NCBI GenBank assembly: GCA_035504415.1
Contig: DATJRY010000005.1
Coordinates: 161,061-225,060 of the forward strand
Source of the DNA: Candidatus Sulfotelmatobacter sp.
Lineage (GTDB): Bacteria; Vulcanimicrobiota; Vulcanimicrobiia; Vulcanimicrobiales; Vulcanimicrobiaceae
Direction: 5' to 3'
Length of the DNA stretch: 64,000 bases
Shown piece after piece: positions 35,376-44,504 of this stretch. The notes under the pieces are model-generated. The model had not been told where the DNA came from, ran no database searches, and was given only the letters and a program-made list of their open reading frames with translations. The number at the start of each line of letters is the position of its first letter. The stretch's first letter is position 1. A program made the position numbers and the translations under genes.

Positions 35376-37871
35376 ATGAGCCGCCCCATGATCGCTTGGA
35401 GCCGGCGGCTGTCCGCCCTTGTCGCGTTGGTCGCCTTCGTCGCCGCGGGGGTGCCTGCGCGGGCGCAAGGCCCCGCGCCCGGCGGTGCCGCCAGCGGCAC
35501 CGTCCGCGCGTCCGACGGAACGCCGATCGCGAAAGCCGTCGTCGCGCTGCGCGGCAACGGCCCGCTTCGCAGCGCCCGCAGCGACGCCGCCGGCCGCTTT
35601 CAGATCGACGGCCTGCGCGCCGGCACGTATCTGGTCGACGTGCACGCCGACGGGTACACGCCGCTGACCGGCCAGACGGTACAGATCACCGACGGTCGGA
35701 ACGCCGTGCTCGACGTCGCGCTGCCGCGCGCGCAAGTCGCCTCGCTGGTCACGATCGGCGCGGTGACGGCCAACGGCACCCGCGCGCTCTCGACCTCGCC
35801 GGCGCCGACGCTCGAGATCAGCGCGCAGCCGTACGCGCAGCAGGGCGTCACCCGCGTGAGCGACATCCTGACCGACCAGCTCTCGACGACGGTGTACCCG
35901 ATCCTGGGCGGCGGCCTCAACGCGCCGGCCGTCGTCGCGCTGCGCGGTCCGGATCCCAGCGAGACCCTGGTCGACGTCGACGGGCACCAGGTCAACAACG
36001 GCAGCACTGGTGATTTCGACCTCTCGCTGCTCGATCCGGCCGACCTGCAGAGCATTCAGGTCGTCTACGGCATCGCGCCCTCGGCGCTCTACGGCCCGAA
36101 CACGCTGGGCGGCGCGCTCAACGTGCGCACGCTCGAACCGACGACGACGCCGCAGACGACCGTGCGTTTCTCCGACGGCTCGTACGACACGTTCGCCGAC
36201 ACGTTCGACACGACCGGAACGGTCGGCCGGCTCGGCTACGCCTTCTCCTACCACCGCGTCACCTCGGGCGGTCAGCTCGACGACTACCTGATCCCGACCA
36301 CCAGCGGCAACGGGGTGGCGCCGATCTCGAACGCGCTCGATGCCGGCACGGTGCTCGGCAAGCTGCGCTACGCGCTCCCCGCGGGCGGCTTCGTCGGGCT
36401 GACGTTCAGCGATCAGTCGGTCTTCCGCGACCTCTCGGCGACGCTCTCGGCGGTGCAGCTCGGACCGACCGGCACGCTGAACGGCGCAACCTACACCAAC
36501 GAATCGGGCACGACGCTGAACGACTCCACCATCGCCTACGGCCTGGACGCCGAGGTTCCGCTCGGACCGAAGAACGCCGAGGGCAGCGCGCTGACGACGG
36601 CCATCTTCCGCCAGCAGAACGGCACCGCGTTTCAGTCGGTCGGCGGCCCCGGCACCGGCAGCTCGCCGTATCTGTACGACGACCACGATCGCATCGTCGA
36701 CGACACGCTCGAGATCGTCCACGAGCTGCCGCACGGCTCGCTGACGCTCAAGTACGCGCTGACCGACGAAGGGCTGCTGACGGACTACATCCCCGGCGTG
36801 ATCTTCGCCGACGCGTATCTGCGTCAGCCGATCGGGACGACGGTGCTGCCGTTCGACGTCGCGCGCGCCGACGCGACCTCGATCCCGGGCATCCCCGACT
36901 CGACGACGCAGTTCCTCAGCCAGACGGAACGTTCGCTCGGGCTCCTCTACCAGATCGAGCCGACCGCGAAGTTGCACTATGCGTTCGCCGCGTACGACAG
37001 CGACTACAGCACGTTCGGCCACAGCCTCGATCCGCGCGTCGGCTTCACCTGGACGCCGACCGCGGACGTGGGCTATCGCGCCTCGGTCGGCACGACGTTC
37101 CAGTCGCCGCAGCTGCCGGGTCTGCTGATTCCGCCGGTGCTGCCCGCGCCGGCGCCGAGCGACACCGTCCCCGGCTTCTACTCGAGCATCGGCAACCCGC
37201 ACCTGACCGCCGAGCACGCGACCTCGTACGACCTGGGCGCCGATCACGTGTTCGGCGGCGCGCAACCGGTCACCGCGTCGCTCGACGTCTACCGCACCGA
37301 CTTGCACAACGGCGTCGCGACGTACTACTCGCCGACGCCGTGCACGAGCGTGCTGGACGACCCGGCGACGTGCTTGAGCTACCCGGTCAACGTGACGCGC
37401 GAAGTCTACGAGGGGATCGAGCTGCGCGCGGCGCGTCCGCTCGCGCCGCACACGACGCTGCGCTTCAGCTACGACGTCGACAGCGTCTTCACCAAGGACG
37501 TCCCGGCGGGGTCGGCCGACAACTTCCCCAACTTCCAGCAGTCGGCCGGGGTGCCGCTGCACAAGGCGACGCTGGACCTCGCGCACGATGGCCGGAGCAT
37601 CGCCTACTACGCCGGCGTCCTCTACGAGGGCGAGTACAACGAGCTGAACCTACCGCCGTACGCGACGCTGCGCGCCGGCGTCACCTGGCACGCCGGCAAG
37701 ACGCTCGACCTCGGCCTGTACGGCACCAACCTGACCAACGTCTACAACTTCAAGCTCACGGAACTCGGGCAGGGCATTCTCTACGGGACCATCGTAGGCG
37801 GCCCGCAGGCGGCCGACGCGCTGCCGCTGGCCGGCCCGCAGATCACCTTCACCGCCGCCCTCCACACCTAG
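35376..37871 (+). CDS. TonB-dependent receptor with N-terminal carboxypeptidase-regulatory-like domain
   Basis: 831 residues. Signal peptide ends near VPARAQG. Residues about 38-115 form a CarboxypepD_reg-like domain (SGTVRASDGTPIAKAVVAL...AGRFQIDGLRAGTYLV). The plug (about 140-260: QGVTRVSDILTDQLSTTV, ALRGPDPSETLVDVDGHQVN, QVVYGIAPSALYGPNTLGGALNVRT) and a long beta-barrel follow, ending in ITFTAALHT. It would import ferric siderophores, haem or another scarce ligand across the outer membrane. The palindrome just upstream and the Bfd/Bfr genes downstream point to iron. ATG 35376 or 35388 both fit. No TonB/ExbBD in the window. Confidence 0.88.
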   Translation: MSRPMIAWSRRLSALVALVAFVAAGVPARAQGPAPGGAASGTVRASDGTPIAKAVVALRGNGPLRSARSDAAGRFQIDGLRAGTYLVDVHADGYTPLTGQTVQITDGRNAVLDVALPRAQVASLVTIGAVTANGTRALSTSPAPTLEISAQPYAQQGVTRVSDILTDQLSTTVYPILGGGLNAPAVVALRGPDPSETLVDVDGHQVNNGSTGDFDLSLLDPADLQSIQVVYGIAPSALYGPNTLGGALNVRTLEPTTTPQTTVRFSDGSYDTFADTFDTTGTVGRLGYAFSYHRVTSGGQLDDYLIPTTSGNGVAPISNALDAGTVLGKLRYALPAGGFVGLTFSDQSVFRDLSATLSAVQLGPTGTLNGATYTNESGTTLNDSTIAYGLDAEVPLGPKNAEGSALTTAIFRQQNGTAFQSVGGPGTGSSPYLYDDHDRIVDDTLEIVHELPHGSLTLKYALTDEGLLTDYIPGVIFADAYLRQPIGTTVLPFDVARADATSIPGIPDSTTQFLSQTERSLGLLYQIEPTAKLHYAFAAYDSDYSTFGHSLDPRVGFTWTPTADVGYRASVGTTFQSPQLPGLLIPPVLPAPAPSDTVPGFYSSIGNPHLTAEHATSYDLGADHVFGGAQPVTASLDVYRTDLHNGVATYYSPTPCTSVLDDPATCLSYPVNVTREVYEGIELRAARPLAPHTTLRFSYDVDSVFTKDVPAGSADNFPNFQQSAGVPLHKATLDLAHDGRSIAYYAGVLYEGEYNELNLPPYATLRAGVTWHAGKTLDLGLYGTNLTNVYNFKLTELGQGILYGTIVGGPQAADALPLAGPQITFTAALHT

Positions 37872-37917
37872 GGGGCGACCTCTTGTCGCTCATCCCAAAG
37901 TCGCGCCTCACGGGGAG

Positions 37918-37933
37918 GTTAGGCGCTCCTAAC
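37918..37933. promoter_or_regulatory. Candidate iron-responsive operator before bfd
   Basis: GTTAGG-CGCT-CCTAAC is a 16-base inverted repeat lying 20 bases upstream of the bfd start. The TTAGG/CCTAA arms match the copy before the TonB receptor, with identical spacing. It lies in the 82-base gap between the receptor stop and bfd, so it probably controls bfd-bfr separately from the receptor. Confidence 0.6.
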
Positions 37934-37953
37934 AAGAGAATGTGGGCTGCCTC

Positions 37954-38160
37954 ATGATCGTTTGCATCTGCAACGCGCTCCGCGAGCGTGAGATCGAGCG
38001 GAACGTCTCGACCGGCGGCGTCCAGACCGTCGACGACGTCTTCTCGGCCGCGGGCTGCGAAGCGCGCTGCGGCACGTGCGTCCCCGAGATCGAGGGAATG
38101 CTGTTGCGGAAGCGCCCGGCGTCCTCGGCGACGAACGAGGGCCGAAACGCCCCGCTCTGA
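37954..38160 (+). CDS. bfd: Bacterioferritin-associated ferredoxin
   Basis: 68 residues from ATG 37954 (a GTG at 37942 would add four). A BFD-type [2Fe-2S] domain with ligands C4, C6, C39 and C42, close to the C4/C6/C38/C41 arrangement of E. coli Bfd; C35 is an extra Cys. Bfd passes electrons to haem in bacterioferritin to mobilise stored iron when iron is short. The gene is directly followed by bfr, which supports this. About 15 residues follow the domain as a polar tail. Confidence 0.88.
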   Translation: MIVCICNALREREIERNVSTGGVQTVDDVFSAAGCEARCGTCVPEIEGMLLRKRPASSATNEGRNAPL

Positions 38161-38178
38161 CCGTTCGGAGGTGAACCG

Positions 38179-38676
38179 GTGCGGGCACCCGCCGCGATCA
38201 TCGATCAGCTCAACAAGATGCTCTTCAACGAGCTGACCGCGATCAACCAATACTTCCTTCACGCGCGCATGTTCCGCAACTGGGGCTACGTCGAGCTCGG
38301 CGAGCGCGTCTATCACGAGTCGATCGGGGAGATGCGCCACGCCGATTGGCTGATCGAGCGCATCCTGTTCCTCGACGGCTTGCCCAACCTGCAAGACCTC
38401 GGGAAGCTGCGCATCGGCGAGAACGTCCCCGAGGCGCTCGAGAGCGACCTGCGGCTGGAGATGACGGCGCGCGACGACACCGCGGCGTCGATCGCGCTGT
38501 TCGAGCGCGAAGGCGACTACGTCAGCCGCGAGATCTCGGCCAAGATCCTGATCGACTCCGAAGAGCACGTCGACTTCCTCGAGACGCAGATCCGTCTGCT
38601 GGGCGCGCTGGGCGAGCAGAACTACTTGCAGACCGCGGCCGGCAAGCTGCGTTCGCCCGACAGCCCCGCCGACTGA
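38179..38676 (+). CDS. bfr: Bacterioferritin (one ferroxidase ligand changed)
   Basis: 165 residues from GTG 38179 with GGAGGTGA seven bases upstream. Stores iron as a 24-mer shell. Ferroxidase ligands E18, E51, H54, E94 and H130 are present, and haem-ligand M52 is in EMRHAD. At position 127, normally Glu (DEEGH), the sequence reads IDSEEHVD, so it is Ser127-E128-E129-H130. This is an alignment by eye to E. coli Bfr, where positions match with no gap. The change may weaken the second iron site. Co-transcribed with bfd, 18 bases away. Confidence 0.9.
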   Translation: MRAPAAIIDQLNKMLFNELTAINQYFLHARMFRNWGYVELGERVYHESIGEMRHADWLIERILFLDGLPNLQDLGKLRIGENVPEALESDLRLEMTARDDTAASIALFEREGDYVSREISAKILIDSEEHVDFLETQIRLLGALGEQNYLQTAAGKLRSPDSPAD

Positions 38677-38695
38677 GCTGGCGCGCCGTCGGATC

Positions 38696-39277
38696 GTGTC
38701 GCACCACGGCGGCGTCATCGGCGTGTCGGATCACGGCGGCTGGGCGGTGCTGGTGACGGCCACGCGCGACGGCACGCTCCTCGACCGCCGCCGCGTCGAG
38801 CTCGTCGACGACGACTTGCCGGCCATCCCCCATCACCACGAATGTCAGCTGCTCCCGATGGACCAGGCGGTAGCGCTGGTCGAGCGCGTGCGCGCTTCGG
38901 CGGAACGGCACGCCGTCAGCGCGCTGGACGCCGTGGCGACGGCGGTGCCGGACGTGCGCGGCATCGCGCTGCGCACCCGTCCGCCGCTACCGGCCTCCGT
39001 CGCCGAACGCATCACCGACTACCGCGCGCGCAACGTCGCGGACTGGGTCATGTACCGCGAGGCGCTGGCTGGCGCCGCTGCGGCGCGCGGCTGGTCCGTC
39101 CAATGGTACGACGCGAAAACCGTGTTCGCGCTCGCCGGCCAGGCGTTGCAGATCGAGGACTTCGACACGCATTGCTCGCGGTTGCGCCGAACGTTCGGGC
39201 CGCCGTGGAATCAGGATCACAAGCTCGCGCTGGCGGCCGCCCTCGTCACCGCGACGACGCTCGAGCGCGCGCGGTAG
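38696..39277 (+). CDS. Conserved-looking hypothetical protein
   Basis: 193 residues from GTG 38696, nineteen bases after bfr. Not recognised. The N-terminal strands (GVIGVSDHGGWAVLVTATRDGTLLDRRRVEL) have the alternating pattern of an RNase H-like fold, and the C-terminus (FGPPWNQDHKLALAAALVTATTLERA) is helical. No signal peptide or membrane segment. It may belong to the bfd-bfr unit. Its last 32 bases overlap the convergent ThDP gene. Confidence 0.55.
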   Translation: MSHHGGVIGVSDHGGWAVLVTATRDGTLLDRRRVELVDDDLPAIPHHHECQLLPMDQAVALVERVRASAERHAVSALDAVATAVPDVRGIALRTRPPLPASVAERITDYRARNVADWVMYREALAGAAAARGWSVQWYDAKTVFALAGQALQIEDFDTHCSRLRRTFGPPWNQDHKLALAAALVTATTLERAR

Positions 39278-40922
39278 CGACGTCGAGGTCGGGCGTGAGC
39301 TGGTCGCGCTCGACGACGAGCTCGAGCAGCGCGGCGCGGCCGGCGGCGCGGGCGCGCGCGAACGCGGCCGGAAACTCCGCCGTCGCGGCGACCCGCTCGG
39401 CGTGCGCGCCGAAGGCTCGCGCGTAGGCGACGAAGTCGGGGTTCTGCAGCTCGGTCGCGATGACGCGGGCGGGGAACTCGCGCTCTTGGTGCGCACGGAT
39501 GCTGCCGTACGAACCGTTGTCGACGACGATGACGATCGGATCGAGACCGTACTGCGCGGCGGTGACCAACTCTTGCGCCGTCATCAAGAAGCAGCCGTCG
39601 CCGGCGAAGTCGATCACCACGCGCTCGGGGTGGACGAGCTTGGCGGCGATCGCCGCCGGCAGGCCGTAGCCCATCGTGCCGCTGGTCGGCGCGAGCTGCG
39701 TGTGCAACGGCCGGTAGCGGTAGAAGCGCTGCACCCAGATCGCGTAGTTGCCGGCGCCGTTGCAGACGATCGCGTCGCGCGGCAGCGTGTCGCGCAGATG
39801 TACCATGACCGCGCCCAGGTCGAGCGCGCCGGCACTCGGCGGCGGCTGCAGCCGCTTCTCGTAGTCCGCGTGCGCGGCGGTCGCCCAGGCGTCCCAGGGT
39901 CGCACCGGCAGCGGCGCGAGCGCGGCGAGCGCGCGCGCCATCGGCGCCACGCCGGCGTTGATCGGCAGCGTCGCGGTGTAGACGCGACCCAGCTCTTCGC
40001 TGCCGGGGTGAACGTGGATCAGCGTCTGCACCGGGCGCGGGATCGTCAGCAGCGTGTAGCCGTCGGTCGAGGTTTCGCCCAGGCGCGGACCGAGCGCGAG
40101 CAGCAGGTCGGCGTCGCGGATGCGCTGCGCCAGCGCCCGATCCATTCCCAAGCCGGCGTGCCCGGCGTAGAGCGGGTGCGCGTTGTCGAACACGTCCTGC
40201 CGCCGGAACGTGAGCGCGACCGGGAGTCCGAACGCGTCGGCGAACGTCTGCAGGTCCGCGCACGCCTCCGCGGTCCAACCACCGCCGCCGGCCAGCACCA
40301 ACGGCCGCTGCGCGCCGGCAAGCAGCGCGCGCAGCTGCGCCAGCTGCTCGGGCGCGGGGCTCGGCGGCGCGACCGTCACCGGCGGCGCGTCGGCGACGGC
40401 GGTCTGCTCGTCGAGCACGTCCTCGGGGATGCCGAGCACGACCGGGCCCGGACGCCCGTTGCACGCGGTCGCGAACGCGCGCGCGATCGCTTCGGGGATG
40501 CGGGCGGCCTCGTCGACCTGCTCGGCGTGCTTCGCCAGCGTCGCGAAGGTCGCGCGCACGTCGATCTCTTGCCATGCTTCGCGGCCGAGGTGTTCGCGCC
40601 CCGGCAAGCCGACGATCAGCACCAGCGGCGTCGAGTCCTGCTTGGCGGTGTGGACGCCGATCGACGCGTGCGTCGCGCCCGGCGCGCGCGTCACCATCAC
40701 GACGCCGGGCCTGCCGGTCAGCTTCCCGTACGCCTCGCCCATGTGCGCGGCCGCGCCTTCGTGGCGGCAGACGATGAACCGCATCGCATCGCGCCGATCG
40801 TACAGCGCGTCGAGCGCGCGAAGATAGCTCTCGCCGGGCACCCCGAAGATCAGATCGACGCCGTGCAGCGCGAGCGCCGCGACGAGCACCTCGCCGCCGC
40901 TGCGCCGCGGCGCCGCGCTCAC
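39246..40922 (-). CDS. Thiamine-diphosphate-dependent decarboxylase/lyase
   Basis: 558 residues; GTG 40922 overlaps the MFS stop by GTGA. The Pyr domain has the catalytic Glu55 in VCRHEGAAAHMGEAYGK, and the PP domain has the GDG-N motif (DFAGDGCFLMTAQELV...NGSYG). General resemblance is to acetolactate-synthase-like and benzoylformate-decarboxylase-like enzymes. There is no small regulatory subunit, and the operon context argues against branched-chain synthesis, so decarboxylation of an aromatic 2-oxo acid is the better inference. It is the last gene of the ten-gene UbiD operon. Confidence 0.82.
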   Translation of the reverse strand: MSAAPRRSGGEVLVAALALHGVDLIFGVPGESYLRALDALYDRRDAMRFIVCRHEGAAAHMGEAYGKLTGRPGVVMVTRAPGATHASIGVHTAKQDSTPLVLIVGLPGREHLGREAWQEIDVRATFATLAKHAEQVDEAARIPEAIARAFATACNGRPGPVVLGIPEDVLDEQTAVADAPPVTVAPPSPAPEQLAQLRALLAGAQRPLVLAGGGGWTAEACADLQTFADAFGLPVALTFRRQDVFDNAHPLYAGHAGLGMDRALAQRIRDADLLLALGPRLGETSTDGYTLLTIPRPVQTLIHVHPGSEELGRVYTATLPINAGVAPMARALAALAPLPVRPWDAWATAAHADYEKRLQPPPSAGALDLGAVMVHLRDTLPRDAIVCNGAGNYAIWVQRFYRYRPLHTQLAPTSGTMGYGLPAAIAAKLVHPERVVIDFAGDGCFLMTAQELVTAAQYGLDPIVIVVDNGSYGSIRAHQEREFPARVIATELQNPDFVAYARAFGAHAERVAATAEFPAAFARARAAGRAALLELVVERDQLTPDLDVATARARASSR

Positions 40923-42265
40923 GCCGTCACCGCGTCCAGTCGTTCGTCGCCTCCCTCGGGCACCAGCCAGTTCAGGACCAAGAAGACGATCATGGCGGCG
41001 CCGACGAAGACGCCGAGCCAGGTCGCGATCTCACTGGTCCGATGCGTCGCCAGCGTCACCAGCGTCGGCATGAAGCCGCCGATCGCGTAGCCGATGTTCC
41101 ACGACAGGGCCGTTCCCGACGCGCGGATCGCGGTCGGAAAACGGCGGTTGAGGAACAGCACGATCGGCGCGGTGGCGAGCGGCGAGACCATCGTGAGCAG
41201 CAGCGACCAGGTGCGCAGCGCACCGACCTGCGTCGGCTGCAAGGTTCCGAGCACGTGATAGAGGAGCGGCACGCACACCAGGCCCAGCACGCCGCCGAGC
41301 AGCATCGTGCGGCGCACCCCGAGCGCCCGGGTCACCAGGCCCGCGACGAACGCGGCGGCGATCGTCGCGATGCTGCTGACGATCAGGATGCTCCCGGCGA
41401 CCGGCTTGGGCACGCCCACGACGGTCGTCAGGAAGGTCGGGATGTAGCCCGACGTGAGATAATACAGGGTCGCGCCGCCGCCGACGACCAGCGCGTTGGT
41501 CACGAAGACGCGACGGTACGCGCTTCCGAAGAGCACGTGCAGCGGCCGAGCCCGAGTCGCCTTCGCCGCCGCCGCACGCCGCCACGCCGGCGTCTCGACC
41601 GTCGTCGCGTAGATGACGAGTCCCACCAGCGCGCTGAGCAGCCCCGAAAAGAACATCCAGCGCCAACCCCACACCGCGTAGGCCGGGCCGGGAAACGCGT
41701 GCGCGGTGATCGCGAACGCGATCGAGGCGAGCAGCGCGCCCGTCCCCGAACCACCGCCGCCGCTGGTCAGCCCCGAGACCACCGCGCGCCAGCGCGACGG
41801 TACCGTTTCGAGCCCGATCGTGTGCGTCGCGGCGACGACCCCGCCGACGAACACGCCTTGCACCAGCCGCAGCACCAGGAACAGGATCGGCGCCAGCAAG
41901 CCGACTTCTTGCAGCGTCGGCAGCGTGCCGAGCAGCGCCGTCACCACGCCGACGCCGATGAACGCCACCAACAGCGCCGGGCGGCGTCCGCGCCGGTCGG
42001 CGAACGGCCCGAACAGCACCGAGCCCACCGGCCGCATCACCAGCGTGACGCCGAACGCGGCATACACGGCGGCTAGCGACACGAGCGGGTTGTGCGCCTT
42101 GAAGAACAGCGGGCCGATGGTCGGCGCGACGTACAGGATGATGAACAGATCGAACAGGTCGAGCGCCCAGCCGAGCACCGACGCGGCGGCCGCGCCGAAC
42201 GCGCCGGTCGTGACCTGGACGCCGCTCGCCTCGACCAGCTCGCCGGCCGCGATGCCGCTGCTCAC
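40919..42265 (-). CDS. MFS transporter, metabolite:H+ symporter (MHS) type
   Basis: 448 residues; GTG 42265 overlaps the aldehyde dehydrogenase stop by GTGA. Twelve helices; the first has GWALDLFDLFIILYVAPTIGPLFF, and the loop is FGPFADRRGRRPALL, as in ShiA/PcaT/KgtP-type carboxylate importers. Placement among catabolic genes indicates it imports the substrate acid of the pathway. Substrate not assigned. Confidence 0.82.
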   Translation of the reverse strand: MSSGIAAGELVEASGVQVTTGAFGAAAASVLGWALDLFDLFIILYVAPTIGPLFFKAHNPLVSLAAVYAAFGVTLVMRPVGSVLFGPFADRRGRRPALLVAFIGVGVVTALLGTLPTLQEVGLLAPILFLVLRLVQGVFVGGVVAATHTIGLETVPSRWRAVVSGLTSGGGGSGTGALLASIAFAITAHAFPGPAYAVWGWRWMFFSGLLSALVGLVIYATTVETPAWRRAAAAKATRARPLHVLFGSAYRRVFVTNALVVGGGATLYYLTSGYIPTFLTTVVGVPKPVAGSILIVSSIATIAAAFVAGLVTRALGVRRTMLLGGVLGLVCVPLLYHVLGTLQPTQVGALRTWSLLLTMVSPLATAPIVLFLNRRFPTAIRASGTALSWNIGYAIGGFMPTLVTLATHRTSEIATWLGVFVGAAMIVFLVLNWLVPEGGDERLDAVTA

Positions 42266-43668
42266 GCCTCGAGCCCCTGCCAGTTGATGTGCTTGAGTTC
42301 GGTGAACAGCTCGAGCCCCTCGACCCCGCGCGTCCGGTTGAGGCCGGAGTGCTTGGTGCCGCCCGAAGGCATCTCGGCGAACGAGGCGTTGTAGCCGTTG
42401 ACCCACACGGTCCCGGCGCGAATCGCGCGCGCCATGCGCCACGCGCGGCGCACGTCGGCCGTCCACACGCCGGCACTCAAGCCGTAGTCGGTCGCGTTGG
42501 CGAGCGCGATCGCGTCGTCGTCGCCCTCGAACGGCTCGACGGTCACCACCGGGCCGAAGACTTCCTCGCGCACGATCGTCGCGCCGCGCGCGGGGCCGGC
42601 GACCACCGTCGCCTCCATGAACGTTCCGCTCAGGCCGGCCGGGCGCGCGCGCTTGCCGCCGGCCTCGATCGTCCCGGTCCGCTGCGGATCCTCGACGAAG
42701 CCGAGCACGCGCGCGAGGTGCTGCTCGGTGATCAGCGCGCCCAGATCGGTCGCTTCGTCGAACGGATCGCCGACGCGCAGCGCGCGCACGCGCGCGACGA
42801 TCGCCGCCAACACGTCGGCGTACACGCTGCGCTCGACCAGCACGCGGGTGCAGGCCATGCACATCTGCCCCGCCGTGACGAAGGCGTTGCGGACGACCGC
42901 GCTGACCGCGCGGTCCAGCTCGGCGTCGGCGAAGAGGACGTTGGAAGCCTTGCCGCCCAGCTCCAGCAGCACGGTCTTGAAGGTCGCGGCCGCGTCGCGC
43001 GCGATGATCGCGCCGGTCGCGGAGGAGCCCGTGAACGCGACCGCGCGCACGTCGGGATGGCGCACGAGTGCCGCGCCGACGCTCGGCCCGACGCCGTGCA
43101 CGACCTGGACGACGTCCTCGGGCACGCCGGCGCCGTAACCGATGTCCAGCATGCGCTGCACGACCAGCGGCGTCTGCTCGGCCGGCTTGAGCACCGCCGT
43201 CACCCCGGCGGCCAACGCCGGCGCCAGATCGCGCAGCACCAGCAGCAGCGGCCAGTTCCAGGGCGTGATGAAGCCGGTCACGCCGAGCGGCGTGCGTTCC
43301 AAGTGCGCGACCGAGCCGTCGGGCAGCGTCCCGGCGCGACCCCCGACATAGCGCGCGAGCCCGGCGTTGTAGCGCAACGCGTCGACGCTGCCGGCCACTT
43401 CCGCGCGCGCCTCGCGCACGATCTTGCCCGTCTCGCGCACGATCAGCGGCACCAGCTCGCCGGCCTGTGCTTCGAGCGCGTCGGCCCACGCCAGCAGCAC
43501 GCGCGCACGCAGCTTGGCGTCGCGCGACCACAGCCCGCGCTCGAACGCGGCGTGCGCCCGCGCGACCGCGCGCTGCACGTCCGCGGCCGACGCGAGCGGG
43601 ACGCCGCCCAGCTCCGCCCCGGTCGACGGATCGAACGAGCGCAGCACGTCGCCGGCGAGCGCCGTCAT
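42262..43668 (-). CDS. NAD(P)-dependent aldehyde dehydrogenase
   Basis: 468 residues; ATG 43668 overlaps the crotonase stop by ATGA. Catalytic Cys270 in AGQMCMACTR, Glu236 in LELGGK, and the TPWNWP motif with N138 are all intact. It oxidises an aldehyde to the acid. With the neighbouring crotonase, a side-chain-cleaving hydratase/lyase followed by aldehyde oxidation, as in ferulate-to-vanillate degradation, is one possible role; benzaldehyde dehydrogenase function with the ThDP decarboxylase is another. Confidence 0.87.
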   Translation of the reverse strand: MTALAGDVLRSFDPSTGAELGGVPLASAADVQRAVARAHAAFERGLWSRDAKLRARVLLAWADALEAQAGELVPLIVRETGKIVREARAEVAGSVDALRYNAGLARYVGGRAGTLPDGSVAHLERTPLGVTGFITPWNWPLLLVLRDLAPALAAGVTAVLKPAEQTPLVVQRMLDIGYGAGVPEDVVQVVHGVGPSVGAALVRHPDVRAVAFTGSSATGAIIARDAAATFKTVLLELGGKASNVLFADAELDRAVSAVVRNAFVTAGQMCMACTRVLVERSVYADVLAAIVARVRALRVGDPFDEATDLGALITEQHLARVLGFVEDPQRTGTIEAGGKRARPAGLSGTFMEATVVAGPARGATIVREEVFGPVVTVEPFEGDDDAIALANATDYGLSAGVWTADVRRAWRMARAIRAGTVWVNGYNASFAEMPSGGTKHSGLNRTRGVEGLELFTELKHINWQGLEA

Positions 43669-44504
43669 CGGCTCACGCCGTTGGCCGGACCGCGTTCCGC
43701 GTCGTGGCTGGGAAACCGCGGCTTGCGCTTCTCGCCGAACGCCGCCACGCCTTCGGCGAAGTCGGGCGTCATCCGCAGCCGGCCGTACTCGCGCCCCTCC
43801 AGCTCCATCGCGACGCTGAGCGGCGCTTCGGCGTTGGCGTCCAGGACGCGCTTGGCGGCGCGCAGCGCCGGCGCCGGCAGCGCGATCAGCTCGTCGACCA
43901 GCGACTGCACCGCGTCATCCAGCTCTGCCACCGGATGGACGCTGGTGAGCAGACCCCACGAGAGCGCCTCGGCCGCCGCGACGCGGCGGCCGCGCATCAC
44001 CATGTCCTTGGCGCGCCCGACGCCGGCCATGCGCGCGATGCGCTGCGAGCCGCCGCTGCCCGGAATCATCCCCAGCGTGATCTCGGGCAGCCCGATCAGC
44101 GTCGTGTCGCTCGCGACGCGGAAGTCGCACGCCAGCGAGAGCTCCAGCCCGACGCCGAACGTGTAGCCGGTCAGGCGCGCGATGACGGGCTTGGGGCAGC
44201 GCTCCGGCGCGGCGACGTTCCACGCCAGATCGGAGAGGTGCTCGGCGTCGGTCTCCATGAACTGCGCGATGTTGCCGCCGGCGCTGAACGCTTTCTCGCC
44301 GGCGCCGCGCACGACGATCACGCGCACCGCCGGGTCCTCGCTCAGCTCGTCGAAGAGCTTGGCCAGCACGGCCCGGCCGGGATACGGCAGGCGGTTGAAG
44401 TGCGGCTCGTCGTCGAGCATGACGGTCGCCACGCGGCGAGCCGAATCGATCTCGGCGTGCAGCGCGTGCGCGCGCAACAGCTCGACGTTCTGCGAGGTCT
44501 TCAC
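43665..44504 (-). CDS. Enoyl-CoA hydratase/isomerase (crotonase)
   Basis: 279 residues; GTG 44504 overlaps the ligase stop by GTGA. Oxyanion-hole segments FSAGGNIAQF and FGVGLELSLACDF, and the active-site loop LPEITLGMIPGSGGSQRI. It is distinct from the crotonase at 31 kb (different linker and FGVG rather than LGGG). Hydratase or hydratase-lyase activity on an aryl-enoyl-CoA is plausible from its position between a CoA ligase and an aldehyde dehydrogenase; it lacks obvious feruloyl-hydratase-lyase signatures. Confidence 0.85.
   Translation of the reverse strand: MKTSQNVELLRAHALHAEIDSARRVATVMLDDEPHFNRLPYPGRAVLAKLFDELSEDPAVRVIVVRGAGEKAFSAGGNIAQFMETDAEHLSDLAWNVAAPERCPKPVIARLTGYTFGVGLELSLACDFRVASDTTLIGLPEITLGMIPGSGGSQRIARMAGVGRAKDMVMRGRRVAAAEALSWGLLTSVHPVAELDDAVQSLVDELIALPAPALRAAKRVLDANAEAPLSVAMELEGREYGRLRMTPDFAEGVAAFGEKRKPRFPSHDAERGPANGVSR

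Noticed and set aside
39246..40922. Acetolactate synthase large subunit for branched-chain synthesis
   Set aside because: No small subunit or other biosynthetic gene, and it sits at the end of a catabolic operon.
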